In this document: positions 11,064 to 23,236 of the stretch, one piece after another
Layout: the number at the start of each line of letters is the position of its first letter
Position numbering within the stretch: position 1 is the stretch's first letter
Assembly (NCBI GenBank): GCA_003184365.1
Contig: NKYR01000003.1
Location: 124,001-188,000 of the forward strand
Direction of reading: 5' to 3'
Length of the DNA stretch: 64,000 nt
From: Evernia prunastri
Taxonomy: Eukaryota > Ascomycota > Lecanoromycetes > Lecanorales > Parmeliaceae
The notes under the pieces: generated by a model
What the model saw: only the letters and a program-made list of their open reading frames with translations
Told to the model about the DNA's origin: nothing
Database searches by the model: none
Position numbers and translations under genes: made by a program

Positions 11064-11886
11064 TGCTGGTTGAGAAGAGCGAGCGGGTTGGTTGGTAGGA
11101 GTGTTTAGACAGGATGAAGAAAGGGTGGGTGGGTTGGGGGAGTCTGGAGGGTGCTTTTGATCGTGTTGTTCTGAGTGAGATGACTGTGTCCGGTAAATGC
11201 TCGAATTAGAAGTGGGCTGTGATCGTAGCCGTGAGTGGCGAGGAGTGAAATGAAGTGAAGTGAAATGAAATGGTAGGTAGGTGTGCGGCTTTCGGATTGT
11301 GTTGTATGATAGAAATGCTCTTGGAGAATGAATAGTGTTGATCTTTAAGGGATGCTTTTATATGTCTTCTTATGGGAAAGAACATGCGGAAGAATTGGTC
11401 CCGCCGTAAATGGCGTGTCGTCGCTTCCTGTTACCAAGCTGGAAACAAACATGCTGGAAAAGCAGGCAATGGGGCTTTGATCGTTGTACTGCCTCAATGC
11501 AGCCGCTTCTGTTCCCCCAAAAGGGCGCCCCATGTGCTTGTTCTAGAGAATGGAAGAGGGAGAAGGCATCGGGTTGGATGCGGGTCTGGAAGGCAAATAA
11601 CATACAAAAGCCATCAATGCTACGGCCGTTGTTTAAAGTGACGGGAGCAATCTGGGCTAAACGACTCGAAATGCTTCAGTTTTCCATTTTTCTCTTTTTC
11701 CCTAAGGTGCATATGTGATTCCTTCATCAGTGAACAAGCATAGTCCGAATTGAGAACGCCAGTACCCGATGCATCCAAGTGGCCCAGCGCTAATCCTGTT
11801 CAATTTTTCCATTATGCCCGCCTATGTAAATGCACAATCATCATCGCCGATATCAGGGCGGTTGGAGGCTTTCGGGGCAGGACAAC
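11064..11886. other. Intergenic, 823 bp
   Basis: Contains the promoter of the small minus-strand ORF (G/T-rich up to 11290, with GAAGTGAAGTGAAATGAAATG-like near-repeats at 11250-11272) and the 3' region of the DUF7137 gene. Open frames around 11345-11720 on both strands are short and unlike known proteins. Confidence 0.4.
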
Positions 11887-12906
11887 TTAGAAAATGCCGC
11901 TGACAAACCAGGTAAAGGACAGTACAGTGATGATGCACATGCCGAACATGAATTTGAAAGCCTGCCGCTCCGTGTCCGATAGCGCGGCGCTGCATACGGC
12001 ACATGTCCAATCTACCACGCAACAAGTCAGTCAGTCAACAGCGTTGAGGGTATACGCTTCCGAAAAGGACTTACCAGCCAACGGCGTATACTTCTGCGGG
12101 ATGTACATCCCGAAAGTGAAATCATCCGATACTCCAAGCTTACCCGCCGATGCTACCTCCGTAATAGCCTGTTGAGCATCATAGATAACCAGCGTATACG
12201 TCTCCGTCAGCAGGGGCGCTGTCCCTGTGACATCAGGTGATGTATCCCAGACAACACTTCCGGTCTTTTCGAAGCTCGCGTTACTTTGTAAAGTGTATGT
12301 AGCGCTGTTGGCACTGCAGGAGACCAAAACATCAACCTTTGAAGGCGTGATCGAGAGGGAGGTGTAATTCCAGGCGAACGAGACGTAGTCGCCTATCTTG
12401 TAGTATGTTGTTTGAGCCAGTGCGGAGGGCGTGATCATATTGACACCGCCAGCAGGCAGGACGGGATTGACGCTTTGAGTGGTAGCAGCAGCCTTCTGAG
12501 TCCCGCTGGCACTGGCTGCGGCTCCCGATGTAGCGGCTGCTCCTGATGTGGCGGCAGCTGTACCACTGGCTTTGGCTTTGGCGGTCTTGGAGGCTGCTGT
12601 ACCGCTGGCTGTCTTGGAATCTGACGTTGAATCTGACTTTGTGGTCTTGGATACCGCATCAGATGTTTTCGTAGGAGATGCACTCGAAGATGTAGAAGAG
12701 GTATCTGCAAGTAATGTCAATTACCAGTCCTGGTGCCCTAGCCAAGTAAGACTACCAAAGCTCTTACCACTCTTAGAATCATCTTGTCTTCGTAGTATCA
12801 AACCTTCTATATCCTTGTATGATGGCGGCGATGGCCACGCTGAGGTGATGGAGGTGAGGAGGAAGAGGGTTAAGAGGATATGGCTTAGTCGAAGTTGTTG
12901 GATCAT
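11887..12906 (-). CDS. DUF7137-like secreted, membrane-anchored protein
   Basis: Three exons on the minus strand encode 297 aa: 12906-12768, 12704-12075 and 12011-11887. An N-terminal signal peptide (LRLSHILLTLFLLTSITSA) is followed by a short linker and a Ser/Thr/Ala-rich region of about 80 residues, a typical O-glycosylated stalk. Then comes a beta-rich domain opening GGVNMITPSALAQTTYYKIG, containing FAWNYTSL and LLTETYTLVIYD, and ending in FTFGMYIPQKY. The final exon adds a CAVC cysteine pair and a C-terminal hydrophobic helix (FMFGMCIITVLSFTWFV). This is the layout I know for fungal DUF7137 proteins; their function is not established. A cell-surface role is inferred. Confidence 0.85.
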
Positions 12907-13569
12907 AATGATTGACGAGCTGAACGAATGGAACCAAATGAGTTGGCAGATGTCTAGACCAGGCTTTGATTATTCAGTTCTCTCAAGAACTCCTCCTTTT
13001 TGTTTAATGATTTGAGGGTTAGAAGCGTAGTCAACTGGTGCGTGGATGGTTGACCTTTCCTAACCCTTGATGCCCCTGTCAACTGCGGAGAAAAAGACAA
13101 CAGGCAGATATTATTAAGAGAGGAAGCAATTACAACTGGCAAAGCAGGAAGCGAATGTTTGGGCAGTGAACGAGTGTTTGCCCAGGGTGTTGCAGTAATT
13201 GTAGGGGCAGATATTACTGTTGACGAAGAAGAAGAAGGTGAAGTTGAATGTTTTGGTACGGGAAGGGATCTATTTTTGGTTTGGCTGGTTGCCACCCTAA
13301 GTCCTACATACCACCACTCAAGATCCTTCTCGGCGCCCGCTGAGGATACGAGGTCATCGGCATCAGCATCAGCCTTGCAACAATCATGCAAATAATGGTC
13401 GCCTAACTATGGTTTTTAACAAGTTAGAGTACAGGGAACGGTTCCCGCATCAATTGTTCCTCCACCTCCTTCCTCAAGCGCCTGCTGCCAATCGTGAATG
13501 CGACTCCCGCTAAATTCATCTGCATATGGGTATCATGCCCGTGAAAATGCAATCAACTCCAGGCGATGC
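12907..13569. other. Intergenic, 663 bp
   Basis: Holds the promoter of the DUF7137 gene and the 3' end of RAD26. A minus-strand frame at 12954-13391 is open but Ser-rich without any recognisable motif. I treat it as chance. Confidence 0.4.
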
Positions 13570-16500
13570 TCATGCTTTTGATCTATATTCATCTTTCAAA
13601 ACCCAACGCCCTCTGCCCCTCGTACCTCGCTCCAGTTTCGCAATTTCTGTGAGCATGGCTTTGAATTCCGCCGTCTTTTCTGGTGTATTGCAGTACCGGT
13701 TAAAATGATCGATCAACATCTGCGTATGTACCTGCCCTCCTTGAATGACAAGATAGTCCCGTATCATCTTGATGAAGTCTGTACCTCTGGGTCCCGAAGC
13801 ATTGCTGTTTGGCGTGCCCCCTCCTGAACTATTGGCGACCCCGGTTGCAGCTTGCCTGTTTTGCAAGCCTGCCAAAATGCTTGAAGAAGCTGGTCCACCC
13901 GTCCCTCGACCGTACCCTCGTTGCTGCTGCTGCGGTCTTCCAGCTGTTCCAAATTGGCCAGTCCACGTCGGAGTACCTACTGGTACATTTCTTGCCGCTT
14001 CACCCGCTTTTTTCAATTCTTTCGCCGCCTCCGCTGCAACCCTCTTGGCCTCTTTCTCGATTATCTTTGGATCAGCGGTGATGATTTTCTTGCCATTGAC
14101 GATCTGGTCATGCTCCAAGGCAGACTGTACCCCAGACCTAGCGAAGATGCCTTCCATAACACGAGCTTCTGAGTTCGCAGCACCGTTAGGGGCAACCTTG
14201 CGTTCCTCTTCTTCTTCACCATAGAAGCGCTCCATTGAAGCTACTCCGCTCAAATTGCGAACAGTGGAGGCGTTGTCACCTCCTGGAATTGTACTAACGG
14301 GGGTCGCGCTATTGTTATCGCTGCTGATTGTTGGCTCGCCAGGTGGCTCTTTGTTGTCAAATCGCACCTCGGTACCCTTGAAGAGCGTACTGGTCTCGGT
14401 AGCAGGTTCGTTAGCTCCACCAAGCGTGAATAGGTCGTGAAGGTCCTTCATCTGGAATGTCTGTCGTTGCTTCGGATCCCTTAATATTTTGTTGATGAGG
14501 AATTGCTTGAAAAGCTGGCGGTGATATATCTTCTCCTCTATGGTTCCAGCGGTCATTAATCGATAGATCATAACCTCTCGTTTCTGACCTAAACGCCAAG
14601 CTCTTTCACGCGCCTGAACGTCGGTTGATGGGTTCCAGTCTGGGTCGTAGATGATGACTCGATTTGCTCCAGTAAGATTGATACCAAGGCCTCCTACTTT
14701 TGTCGTGAGAAGGAAGACGTGAGCGATAGGATTGTTGTTGAATTCGTCTACTAAATTCTGCCGAGTGTGAATAGGGGTAGTGCCGTCCATGCGACGGTAG
14801 TTCAAGCCTCCTATAGAACGGATGAACTTCTCAAGGATATCGAGCATTATCCGATGTTGAGCAAAAAGCAGTGTCTTATTCCCCTGCTCTTTCCAGAGCT
14901 CTAGTAATGCTTTCACAACCTGCATTTTGCCCGACTTGGCGCCACTGCCGTAATTGTAACTGGACTTGATTGAAAGAACTTTGTGATCCTGCAGGTCTGG
15001 ATGGTTGCATATTTTTCGAAGGATATCCACACCGTACAAGACCTGACGTTTACCGTTCATAATCGCCTTTAGATCATCGGACGCAAGGAAATTCTCGTAT
15101 GTGTCACGCTGGAACTTTGTCAGCTTGCAGAAAAGCACTTGCTCGCTCTTTTTAGGCAAGTCAGAAGCAACGTCAGCTTTGAATCTTTGTAGTAGGTACG
15201 GGGATATCGTTTCTTTCAACGTCTCGGCACATTGCATCGCGGTCTGTACTTGAAGATTTGAAGCATTAGCATACCCACCTTGCCGTATGGGGAACTCGAA
15301 TTGTTGGCGAAAATTGACCAGGGTGCCAAGACGCATTGGGAAGACAAAGTCAAAGAGGGACCACAGCTCCACGAGGTTATTTTGCATAGGCGTGCCTGAC
15401 AAGATGATCCGGTTTGCAGTCCTTAATTCCTTGCAATATATCGTTATAGCTGTATTCGGATTGCGAATCTTATGCCCTTCGTCAAGCACAGCGTACTCCC
15501 AGTCTGTTGGGATCAGAAGCTCCGCGTAATTCTGGAGTCCTGAGTAAGTCGTGACAAGAATGTGTCCTTCTTGGACGACGCGATCCACAATTTTCTTCGC
15601 GGATTTCTGGGCTTTCGTCAAAGGTCTATTCCCTATTGATCTTGGAGCTGCCGACATGAGCTCATCTTCTTCCCGAGACTCTCGCCCCAAGTCGATCATG
15701 CCACTCCCAGAAGTATGGAGGATCGATACGCGAAAAGGTGGCCACCATGTGTGGAATTCATTGACCCATTGCTTCATGACTGTAGCTGGCGCCACAACGA
15801 TGACAGGCTTCGTAATCTTCTTACTATAGTGCAGTCCGGCCAGGAATGCGATGATCTGTATTGTCTTTCCCAGGCCCATTTCATCACCTACAATACCACC
15901 AACTTGTTGCGAATAAAGCTCCCACAACCATTGAACGCCGGTCTTCTGATAATCAAAAAGCGAAGGGTATATGTCTCCAGGGATGCGATAACCGCCCTCG
16001 AATTCAGTGTCTGGAGTGACTGGGTGTGGCTGGTACCATTCGCCTTCTGAGTCGTGGGCATTTTGTGACTTTGGTGTTGTTAGGCTATCGTCCATAGGAG
16101 TGTCGGACTCCGCTACTGAGCTCTCGGCTGTTCTGGCTGTGGCCTTCGCTCGCGCCGCGCTCCTCCTGTTGACCCAGCTGCGCAAGCGGCTCTGGTATAA
16201 ACGTTCATTCCCATCATCTAGGCCGCTCAAGTCCTCCTTTTCGCTCTCAACGGGAATTATCTTTTTCCGCTTGCCTCCAGCTCCCCGTCTAGGCGTAGTG
16301 GCTATGAATGTTGCATCTTCCGACTCCACGTCAGACTCAGGTTCCGAATCATCCAGCGATGCCATCTCACGATCATCCAACTCTGGGACATATTTATCTC
16401 CTTCATCTTCAGAAGAAGATACACCTATTTCCGAATTCACATCGGCTGTAAGTGTCTGCAGTGAACTATTGGTGTGTCCTTCGGCAGGCGACTTCTTCGC

Positions 16501-17286
16501 GTGCAGACGTCGCCGCTTCTTTGGCCTATTTGATTCTTCTGCCACTTCGAAAACGGACTCATCCACCTCCTCATCCCTGAAGCCGGGTTGAAGTAGGTTG
16601 CGGTGCGACAGTTTCTCCGTGATCTGCGGCTCATCGTCGACAGGTTCGATTTGAGCTTCCTCTTCCTCAGCATCCAAAAGTACACCTTGGAGAGTAGAAT
16701 CATCGCGGCTGAGTGTCTTTCCGGGCATCTTAGAGAACGGAGTAATTTTCCCTGTCCTAATGAGAAAATCTCGTTGGCTTTCATTTGGCAATCTTCGATT
16801 TCCGGTTTCCTCGTCAGGGTGAAGTTCAGCATGGGCGCCTTCTGTGTGTCTCTCATCAATACGTGCTTGTATCTGCTCGAGATCATTCGCATAATTCCTG
16901 ATGCTAGCTTCAAGATGCGAAATCTCCGCATCGAGACGTGTAGCGGTAGCCGATACTGTAGAACGCTCTCTACGTTCGTGAAGTCTCCAGACTTGATTTT
17001 CCAGCTTTTCCTTGTCCCCTCGAGTCTTCTCCAGACGCTTTTTATCCCTCTCATCCGCTTGCTCGGTCAGCAACTGGTCTGCTTGACGACCGATGTCCCG
17101 CTCGAGGTCATCTTGATCCCTCACTTCTGTAGCCAGATCTCTCAAACGGCTCGCTTCGTCTTCTCCCAAAGTGTCCCCCCGTACGAGACTTGGCTGGGAT
17201 TTTCCGTAGCTTTCTTCATCTGAATGACCGATATCCTGTACGTTGCTTCGGTGCCGGTCATATGTAGGCATTTTGGAAGGTTCCAT
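13570..17286 (-). CDS. RAD26: CSB/RAD26 transcription-coupled repair ATPase
   Basis: A single-exon gene of 1238 aa. A Swi2/Snf2 ATPase core is complete: Q-motif FDYQKTGVQWL, Walker A GDEMGLGKT (about residue 465), DEGH box in VLDEGHKIRN (about 600), then motifs IV-VI including TKVGGLGINLTGANRVI and the arginine-finger QARERAWRLGQ (about 860-890). The N-terminus is coiled-coil and acidic with KKRRR signals for the nucleus. The C-terminal 60 residues (DYLVIQGGQVHTQMLIDHF) form the winged-helix-like end typical of Rad26/Rhp26/CSB. The protein acts at RNA polymerase II stalled on DNA damage and starts transcription-coupled nucleotide excision repair. It is transcribed divergently from YAK1. Confidence 0.95.
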   Translation of the reverse strand: MEPSKMPTYDRHRSNVQDIGHSDEESYGKSQPSLVRGDTLGEDEASRLRDLATEVRDQDDLERDIGRQADQLLTEQADERDKKRLEKTRGDKEKLENQVWRLHERRERSTVSATATRLDAEISHLEASIRNYANDLEQIQARIDERHTEGAHAELHPDEETGNRRLPNESQRDFLIRTGKITPFSKMPGKTLSRDDSTLQGVLLDAEEEEAQIEPVDDEPQITEKLSHRNLLQPGFRDEEVDESVFEVAEESNRPKKRRRLHAKKSPAEGHTNSSLQTLTADVNSEIGVSSSEDEGDKYVPELDDREMASLDDSEPESDVESEDATFIATTPRRGAGGKRKKIIPVESEKEDLSGLDDGNERLYQSRLRSWVNRRSAARAKATARTAESSVAESDTPMDDSLTTPKSQNAHDSEGEWYQPHPVTPDTEFEGGYRIPGDIYPSLFDYQKTGVQWLWELYSQQVGGIVGDEMGLGKTIQIIAFLAGLHYSKKITKPVIVVAPATVMKQWVNEFHTWWPPFRVSILHTSGSGMIDLGRESREEDELMSAAPRSIGNRPLTKAQKSAKKIVDRVVQEGHILVTTYSGLQNYAELLIPTDWEYAVLDEGHKIRNPNTAITIYCKELRTANRIILSGTPMQNNLVELWSLFDFVFPMRLGTLVNFRQQFEFPIRQGGYANASNLQVQTAMQCAETLKETISPYLLQRFKADVASDLPKKSEQVLFCKLTKFQRDTYENFLASDDLKAIMNGKRQVLYGVDILRKICNHPDLQDHKVLSIKSSYNYGSGAKSGKMQVVKALLELWKEQGNKTLLFAQHRIMLDILEKFIRSIGGLNYRRMDGTTPIHTRQNLVDEFNNNPIAHVFLLTTKVGGLGINLTGANRVIIYDPDWNPSTDVQARERAWRLGQKREVMIYRLMTAGTIEEKIYHRQLFKQFLINKILRDPKQRQTFQMKDLHDLFTLGGANEPATETSTLFKGTEVRFDNKEPPGEPTISSDNNSATPVSTIPGGDNASTVRNLSGVASMERFYGEEEEERKVAPNGAANSEARVMEGIFARSGVQSALEHDQIVNGKKIITADPKIIEKEAKRVAAEAAKELKKAGEAARNVPVGTPTWTGQFGTAGRPQQQQRGYGRGTGGPASSSILAGLQNRQAATGVANSSGGGTPNSNASGPRGTDFIKMIRDYLVIQGGQVHTQMLIDHFNRYCNTPEKTAEFKAMLTEIAKLERGTRGRGRWVLKDEYRSKA

Positions 17287-18083
17287 ACTTGATCAGATCC
17301 GAGGGAGGATCAGAACATCCACCAGAAACCGCACTTTGCTGTCATGCGAGCGGGTCAGTAAAGTTTTGCAAAAAAAAGTGGATCGACCTACTCATTCAAT
17401 CCTTAGCATGCTATAGTTCTCCAACTCACTTCGTCTAACATTTTGCATCAGTTCCACAGGCCAAAGGAAGCGGAGTGTAGCACCAATCGTATAGCGACGA
17501 GCGTACGAACATCCTGGTGCTCAAAAGGGCAAGACGGAAAATGAGAGAGTAGTAATAGACAGGAGCACGCTATTTCGCAAGACAAGACAATGCTCTTACG
17601 TATTGAAGGCCGTTGCAGCGGGAACTTCCGAGGTCCCTGCCGCGCAGATAGTTCACTATCCAAATCATTACTCCCTCTCCAGTATCACAACTCACTCTTT
17701 ACGTGAAGGATCCTGTCACCTTCACTTTATTCATGGATGTAGTTAGGCTCCTAATCATCCATCAGGGAGTCAGGCTGGCTGATCGCCAAGAGCAGTTCGC
17801 GCAGCTCTAGCCTAAGCCACTATCCCAACGTCGGGCAGGGGCACTTCGAAAAGCAGCAGGCCTCAGGCTTCGGTTCCCACCCCCCACATTGAAAATCGGA
17901 GCAAGTAACCGCTCTTGAGGACGTCTCGGTTCTGCTTTACCCTTTACTCTCTGTCGTCGTTGCCTTCCAGCGTCCCCCTCTCAAGCCAGATTCTCCCCTA
18001 AGGAGCAAGCCCAATTGCTGCTTAACGACACACGAAGCACGATACTCGCCGTGGCCTCTCCCAGTTTTGGAGCAAGCGCTACG
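17287..18083. promoter_or_regulatory. Divergent promoter region RAD26 / YAK1
   Basis: This 797-bp block separates the starts of RAD26 (minus) and YAK1 (plus), so it must hold both promoters and leaders. There is a C/T-rich leader next to YAK1 (about 17930-18010) and a short A run at 17368. No specific factor site can be named. Confidence 0.5.
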
Positions 18084-21000
18084 ATGGATCAAAACTGGCA
18101 GCCCTACACGGATGTGGCAGCAGCGAGCCGTCAGGGACGACATGCACAAGTGACAGGACAGCAACCAGCAAACGGTTCGGCGCAGAATCAGCCGCAGCCA
18201 GGGTATAGCTACGAAGCTTATCAAACTCCTTCGATACCTTCCCAGCCACAATCAATGGCGGTATCGCCTATCGGAACTCCTCGTACGCGTGCCTATTCTG
18301 GAGGCGGAGATGTTGCAATGGAAGATGCAGATCCCTACAATAGGATGAAGTACCCTTCAAGGCCTACTCATTCGCAACGCCCTTCTGCCCAGTACTTGGG
18401 ACAAGATGATTCTTCGGCTGCAAGAAGGTATTCACCAATGAAGGCTCTCTCGCCGTCTTCGCCTTACGCTCCTAGCTCCCAGCAATCGAGTCAAAGCCCA
18501 TATGGACACTATGCATCACAAAGCACCTCGGCGCGACAGTCACCAACACGCTCGAACCACTACTCAACTCCGTCTCAATCGTACTATTCAACGCCCAGTG
18601 AGTCGTTTAGAGCAGGCCACGCAGCCCTGCGCCTCACCTCTTAACAAATTTGCCACGATGCTAACTGTGGTTTAGCATCTTCGAGGCAACCACCCTTACA
18701 GCTTCCTCCCATCCACCCAAGCACTGACAGCGCTGACCAATTCTACCCAAACTCTGCAACAGCGCAATTGAATGCTGTTTTCGGCCGGGAGACAAAGTCA
18801 CCACGGCAAATGCGGCCAGTTCACCCTGGCACGGCAGACATGCCATTAGGACCAGTACCGAGATTCACCAAGTTGGATTCTGTACAGGACCTTCAGCCTA
18901 GAGTCAACCCGCAGCCTGCATTTCGGCGAGCAAATCCAGAGGGCGGTTTCATTAGCGTAAGCTGCCTTGCTTGGCCCAATTGTCTACTGTTACTAATAAG
19001 TCTGTGTTTAGCCTTTGCAAGCATTGACCACCCATCTACCCTCGACATATCGTATATGCAACCCAGCTTTCAAATACGAATCATCGCGAAATCCACGACG
19101 AGTTCTTACTAAACCGAGCAAAGGGGTCAAGAACGACGGGTTTGACAACGAGGACAGTGACTATATCTTGTTTGTCAATGATATCCTGGGTAACGAAGAG
19201 ACGGGGCACAAGTAAGTCTCATGATCCGAACATGCGCTTTGGGTCCCAGTACTGATGCGCTGTTCTAGGAACAGGTATCTTATACTTGATGTCCTTGGCC
19301 AAGGTACCTTTGGACAAGTGGTGAAATGCCAGAATCTGAAAACCCAGGAAGTAGTTGCCGTGAAGGTTGTCAAGAATAGAACGGCATACTTCAACCAAAG
19401 CATGATGGAGGTTTCAGTGCTGGACTTGGTAAATCCATGTGTACATTATTTCCACATAGATGACTGACTGGCTACACAGCTCAACGGCAAATTGGACAAG
19501 AATGACGACCATCACCTCCTACGATTGAAAGACACTTTCATTCACAAGCAGCATCTGTGTCTAGTTTTTGAGCTGCTCAGCGTAAATCTTTACGAACTAA
19601 TCAAACAAAATCAATTCCGTGGATTAAGCACGACACTGGTGAGAGTGTTTGCACAGCAGCTCTTAAATGGGCTGGGTTTGCTCAATAAGGCAAGGCTCAT
19701 ACATTGCGATCTTAAACCGGAAAATATCCTCCTCAAGAATCTTGAAAGTCCGGTCATCAAGATCATCGATTTCGGCTCAGCTTGCGATGAGAGACAGACG
19801 GTTTATACCTACATTCAGTCACGATTCTACCGATCACCAGAAGTACTCTTGGGGCTACCGTACTCCTCAGCGATCGATATGTGGTCGCTTGGCTGTATTG
19901 TGGTGGAGCTTTTCCTTGGCCTCCCCTTGTTCCCGGGTTCGTCTGAATACAATCAAGTGTCTCGGATAACGGAAATGCTTGGTCTTGCCCCTACATGGAT
20001 GTTGGAAATGGGAAAGCAATCGGGAGAGTTCTTTGAAAAGACTCACGACGATTACGGTAGACGTACGTACCGGCTCAAGTCAATGGACCAGTACTCTCGG
20101 GAGCACGGCTCAAAGGAGCAGCCAAGCAAGAAGTATTTCCAGGCGACGACTCTGCCAGAGATTATACGGAGTTATGCGATGCCAAGGAAAAATATGAAGC
20201 CTGCTGAGATTGAACGAGGTACGTGCTTCCTGAAATGTTATAGTCTGCGCAATTGACATGGTCTAGAAATGACTAATCGCCATGCTTTCATTGACTTCGT
20301 GCGCGGCTTACTCAACATAAATCCACTCGAACGCTGGTCTCCCCAGCAAGCCAAGCTGCATCCATTCATTACCCAGCAAAAGTTCACCGGACCCTTCGTT
20401 CCGCCAATGAATTTGAAACCCACGTCTATCACAAAATCACCAGCTCCTGGCGTGCAGCAACAGCAACAGGCCGAGGCCGTAAGCAAACAGCGAGCTCAAG
20501 CGGCTCAGGCACAAGCTCAGGCACAGGCCCAAGCACAAGCCCAAGCACAAGCACAGTCGGCAGCTCAGAATGCATACGTCGCCAATATGCAAATGGGCCA
20601 GTACACGCAAAGTCCGCTTGGTCAAGCACCTCAAGTGTATAACAACATGTACACGCCCCAACAAGGAGCACCTCCGCCTTACCCTGCGGCCCCAGCTACC
20701 TTTGGACAGCAGATAGGCATGATGCAACAAACACCTAGCCAGATTGCCCCAGCCCAATACACTCCTCAACAGAACCTGTATGCGCAAGCTACAACGAGAG
20801 CAGGTCGCCAACGCGCTTCGACCATGGAACAGCAAGGAGGGGTACCCCAGTCCATCCAGCGAGTGGCCAGCCGCCTGAATCCCGATGCCCCCATTAGGTA
20901 AGGTCGAAGTCTGAGTTACGACGACTTTAGACTAATTGATTGTTTATTAACAGAACGCAACCAAGTCCCGCCTATTATCCTCCACCTCCAGATGGGTATG

Positions 21001-21131
21001 TCGATCCGAATGCCGCGAATGCCAGGAGGAGGGGGAGCCGGGCAGCAAGTGGTCGGAACAGAAACTTTATACAGACTTTGGAAGATCGCACCATGGAGGA
21101 GGGATTTGTTAACCAGTCACAGTGGCACTGA
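18084..21131 (+). CDS. YAK1: Dual-specificity (DYRK-family) protein kinase YAK1
   Basis: Seven exons encode 900 aa: 18084-18597, 18676-18956, 19012-19211, 19269-19428, 19480-20218, 20267-20897 and 20954-21131. The N-terminal 260 residues are Ser/Pro/Gln-rich and disordered. The DYRK homology segment (YRICNPAFKYESS, PSKGVKNDG) precedes the kinase domain: glycine loop LGQGTFGQVV, VAVKVVKN lysine, HCDLKPENILL catalytic loop, DFGSAC, and the YTYIQSRFYRSPE activation loop with the autophosphorylated Tyr. After the kinase comes an Ala-Gln repeat and a Gln-rich tail. YAK1 restrains growth downstream of PKA/TOR under stress and nutrient limitation in yeast. An in-frame upstream ATG at 18015 would add 23 residues and is a possible alternative start. 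Confidence 0.96.
20502..20556 (+). repeat. Ala-Gln codon repeat in YAK1
   Basis: A tandem hexanucleotide tract (GCNCAG/GCNCAA) encodes about nine Ala-Gln dipeptides after the kinase domain. Third-position variation shows it is old rather than a fresh expansion. Confidence 0.85.
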
Positions 21132-23236
21132 GTGGGACCAGGATACCTCCTACATTGATGTTATTTTTTGACAGAGAGAGATATGCTGCCATTCCGCCAA
21201 ACAAAAGGTTACAGGACAGTCGAGTGCGTATAGAGGGCTCGTGACAATCTCAAGACCACAGTCCGGACGAGGGCTACTTGGTAATAGCGCCACTGCGCAA
21301 TGATGCAAGCTGCTTTCAAGACGCTCCGTCAATCGATGGCCGTTCGATATGCAGCAGACGGCTGCTTCACTACAGCACTACCGATCGCGTCATACAGATG
21401 CGATACACTACCTGCCAGACTCCACAACATTCCTGGTCTTGGCTGGGAAGGGTTCCGCTAAGAAGAGATGATATGAGGCGTTGAATACCTCGAATTGGGA
21501 CTTTCAACATCCTCTGAGCAACAGGCGTGGCGCTCTTATGGAAATATGTACGAAATACGCAGATAGAGCAGTATGCCTGAAATTTAATCAAGTTACTTCC
21601 TCTCAAGGGAGGTGGGTGACTTATTCCTAAGACAATGCTGAGCAGAGGATAGACTGGCTGTTTACCACATTGCAATGCGCTTAGTCGCCAACGCAGGACC
21701 GATTGAATTCTGTTTCCCTTCAAGACAAGCTGATAATAACGCTGTGTCTTTATACCCAAATGTATCCTATCATTTGGGTTTCTCAAGATCTAGAATTTTC
21801 ACTACGCTACTATTGCAGAGGCGGGATGACATTCAAAATCAATAAAAGAGACTCTGTAAACATTCAGAGCATTCCGTCCCCGGAGGCTCCTCCGCTGACT
21901 GCAATAAGTGAAACAGTAATCAAGAAGCCTGTATACTGTCCAAGGTTAGAATTGAATGGATACCTTCAGTATCTCAAGAGCGCCTACATCCGAGCCAGAT
22001 GGTGTCGCCTAACATCAAGCTCGCGAGCGTGCTCAAGAATCTCCAGTGTGGCCTGACCATGACACGCTACTCGGCCTACTTTGGCACTGAGTGAAAGTCG
22101 TCTTATCCCTTGCCCAAGCGGCCCCTTCAAGTTCATCAGCCGCCCTGACGCCAATCACTACTCCGCTTAGAGCCCGTACCACCCTCGTTTGTTGCCAATC
22201 TTAAGCATTCGCAGTCGGTGTCAAAAGTTATCGTCCTCCAAAAGCTTAACCGGCCATAGCAGTATTACGTGTTTCTTAGCGGGCAGTAGACCAGACAAAT
22301 CCGACTCCTTCTATCGATGAGTACAAATGCATAAGGACTGAAGATATCAGAATTTCGATGTAGTATAGGTACAAAGAAGCCGTTTAGGAAAGTTTACTGA
22401 CAAACTGTTTCTTTCTAGGACTATGGCCCTGAAGTGTCCAGAACATTTTGATTCAAATCCTAAATCATTATCAAATAAAGCAGAGTACGCCTTTAACCAA
22501 ATTAGATTCTATGTGAAGGTAACCCAAATAAGTTGATAGAATTGTATATGAGAATCCGCAAATTGGTATTTACCTACGGCTGGATTAGACTCGAAGGATG
22601 GTGACCTTTGACAGCGCAACCCCATGAGTAAAGAGTGGCGGCTGGCCAAAATAGCTGAGCTTGTTGACATGCACGGGCTTCTTGCCTTTCTCTCAGCAGA
22701 ATGTCTTGGGTTTGTCTGATTTTCAATTGTAGCTTCACTGGGTATTATCCCCAACTTTCGCCATGGTTCAGCATCTCATAGGAGCGTACACTGATCACAC
22801 TCGTGGGTGCTTGCCTTGTCAATGACAAAATTGAACGGAGGTTTTCCTCTTTGAAGTCTAGCTTCGAGTGAAGGTACTTTACAATTGCGGTAACACGGGG
22901 GGGTTTGGCCCCTCTTCTCGTCAATTTGACGGGATGATCCCATTGTCGAGTTTGGTTTGAAGGGGCAAGATGTTCAGTTCTTCTTCTCTCTTCGCTCGGC
23001 TTTCCCTTCATCAATGGAGTAACGCTGGCTTTGTCTTTTCACGTTCCAGAAAGATGTCCACGAAAACTAGGCTTGCGAGAAATGGGATTTAGAGTGTGTT
23101 CGATGCAGATGTTACCTTATCGTTCAGTCACTGAGATTGCACATGACATGACATGGATGCAATGAAATGTCCTTGCAGGATGGCTTCGATCTTATACATC
23201 ACACTCAGGTTTCATTGCTCGTACTTGGGGATGCGA
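21132..23236. other. Convergent intergenic, 2.1 kb
   Basis: The largest gene-free block in the window, between two converging 3' ends. Short frames exist (for example 21703-22056 plus and 22745-23014 minus), but they are not protein-like by composition and lack splice-linked partners. I see no rRNA, tRNA or repeat arms. A long non-coding transcript or a fast-evolving small gene cannot be excluded. Confidence 0.4.

Noticed and set aside
12548..13015. 155-aa plus-strand frame
   Set aside because: Shadow of the Ser/Thr/Ala stalk of the DUF7137-like gene, whose signal peptide, introns and C-terminal helix are coherent.
12954..13391. 145-aa minus-strand frame upstream of the DUF7137-like gene
   Set aside because: No motif, Ser-rich, no link by splicing, and it occupies the expected promoter.
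16007..17223. Two plus-strand frames of about 200 aa opposite RAD26
   Set aside because: They lie wholly antisense to conserved RAD26 coding sequence and resemble no family.
21703..22056. 117-aa plus-strand frame in the large gap
   Set aside because: Composition and lack of motif or splice partner give no support for a gene.
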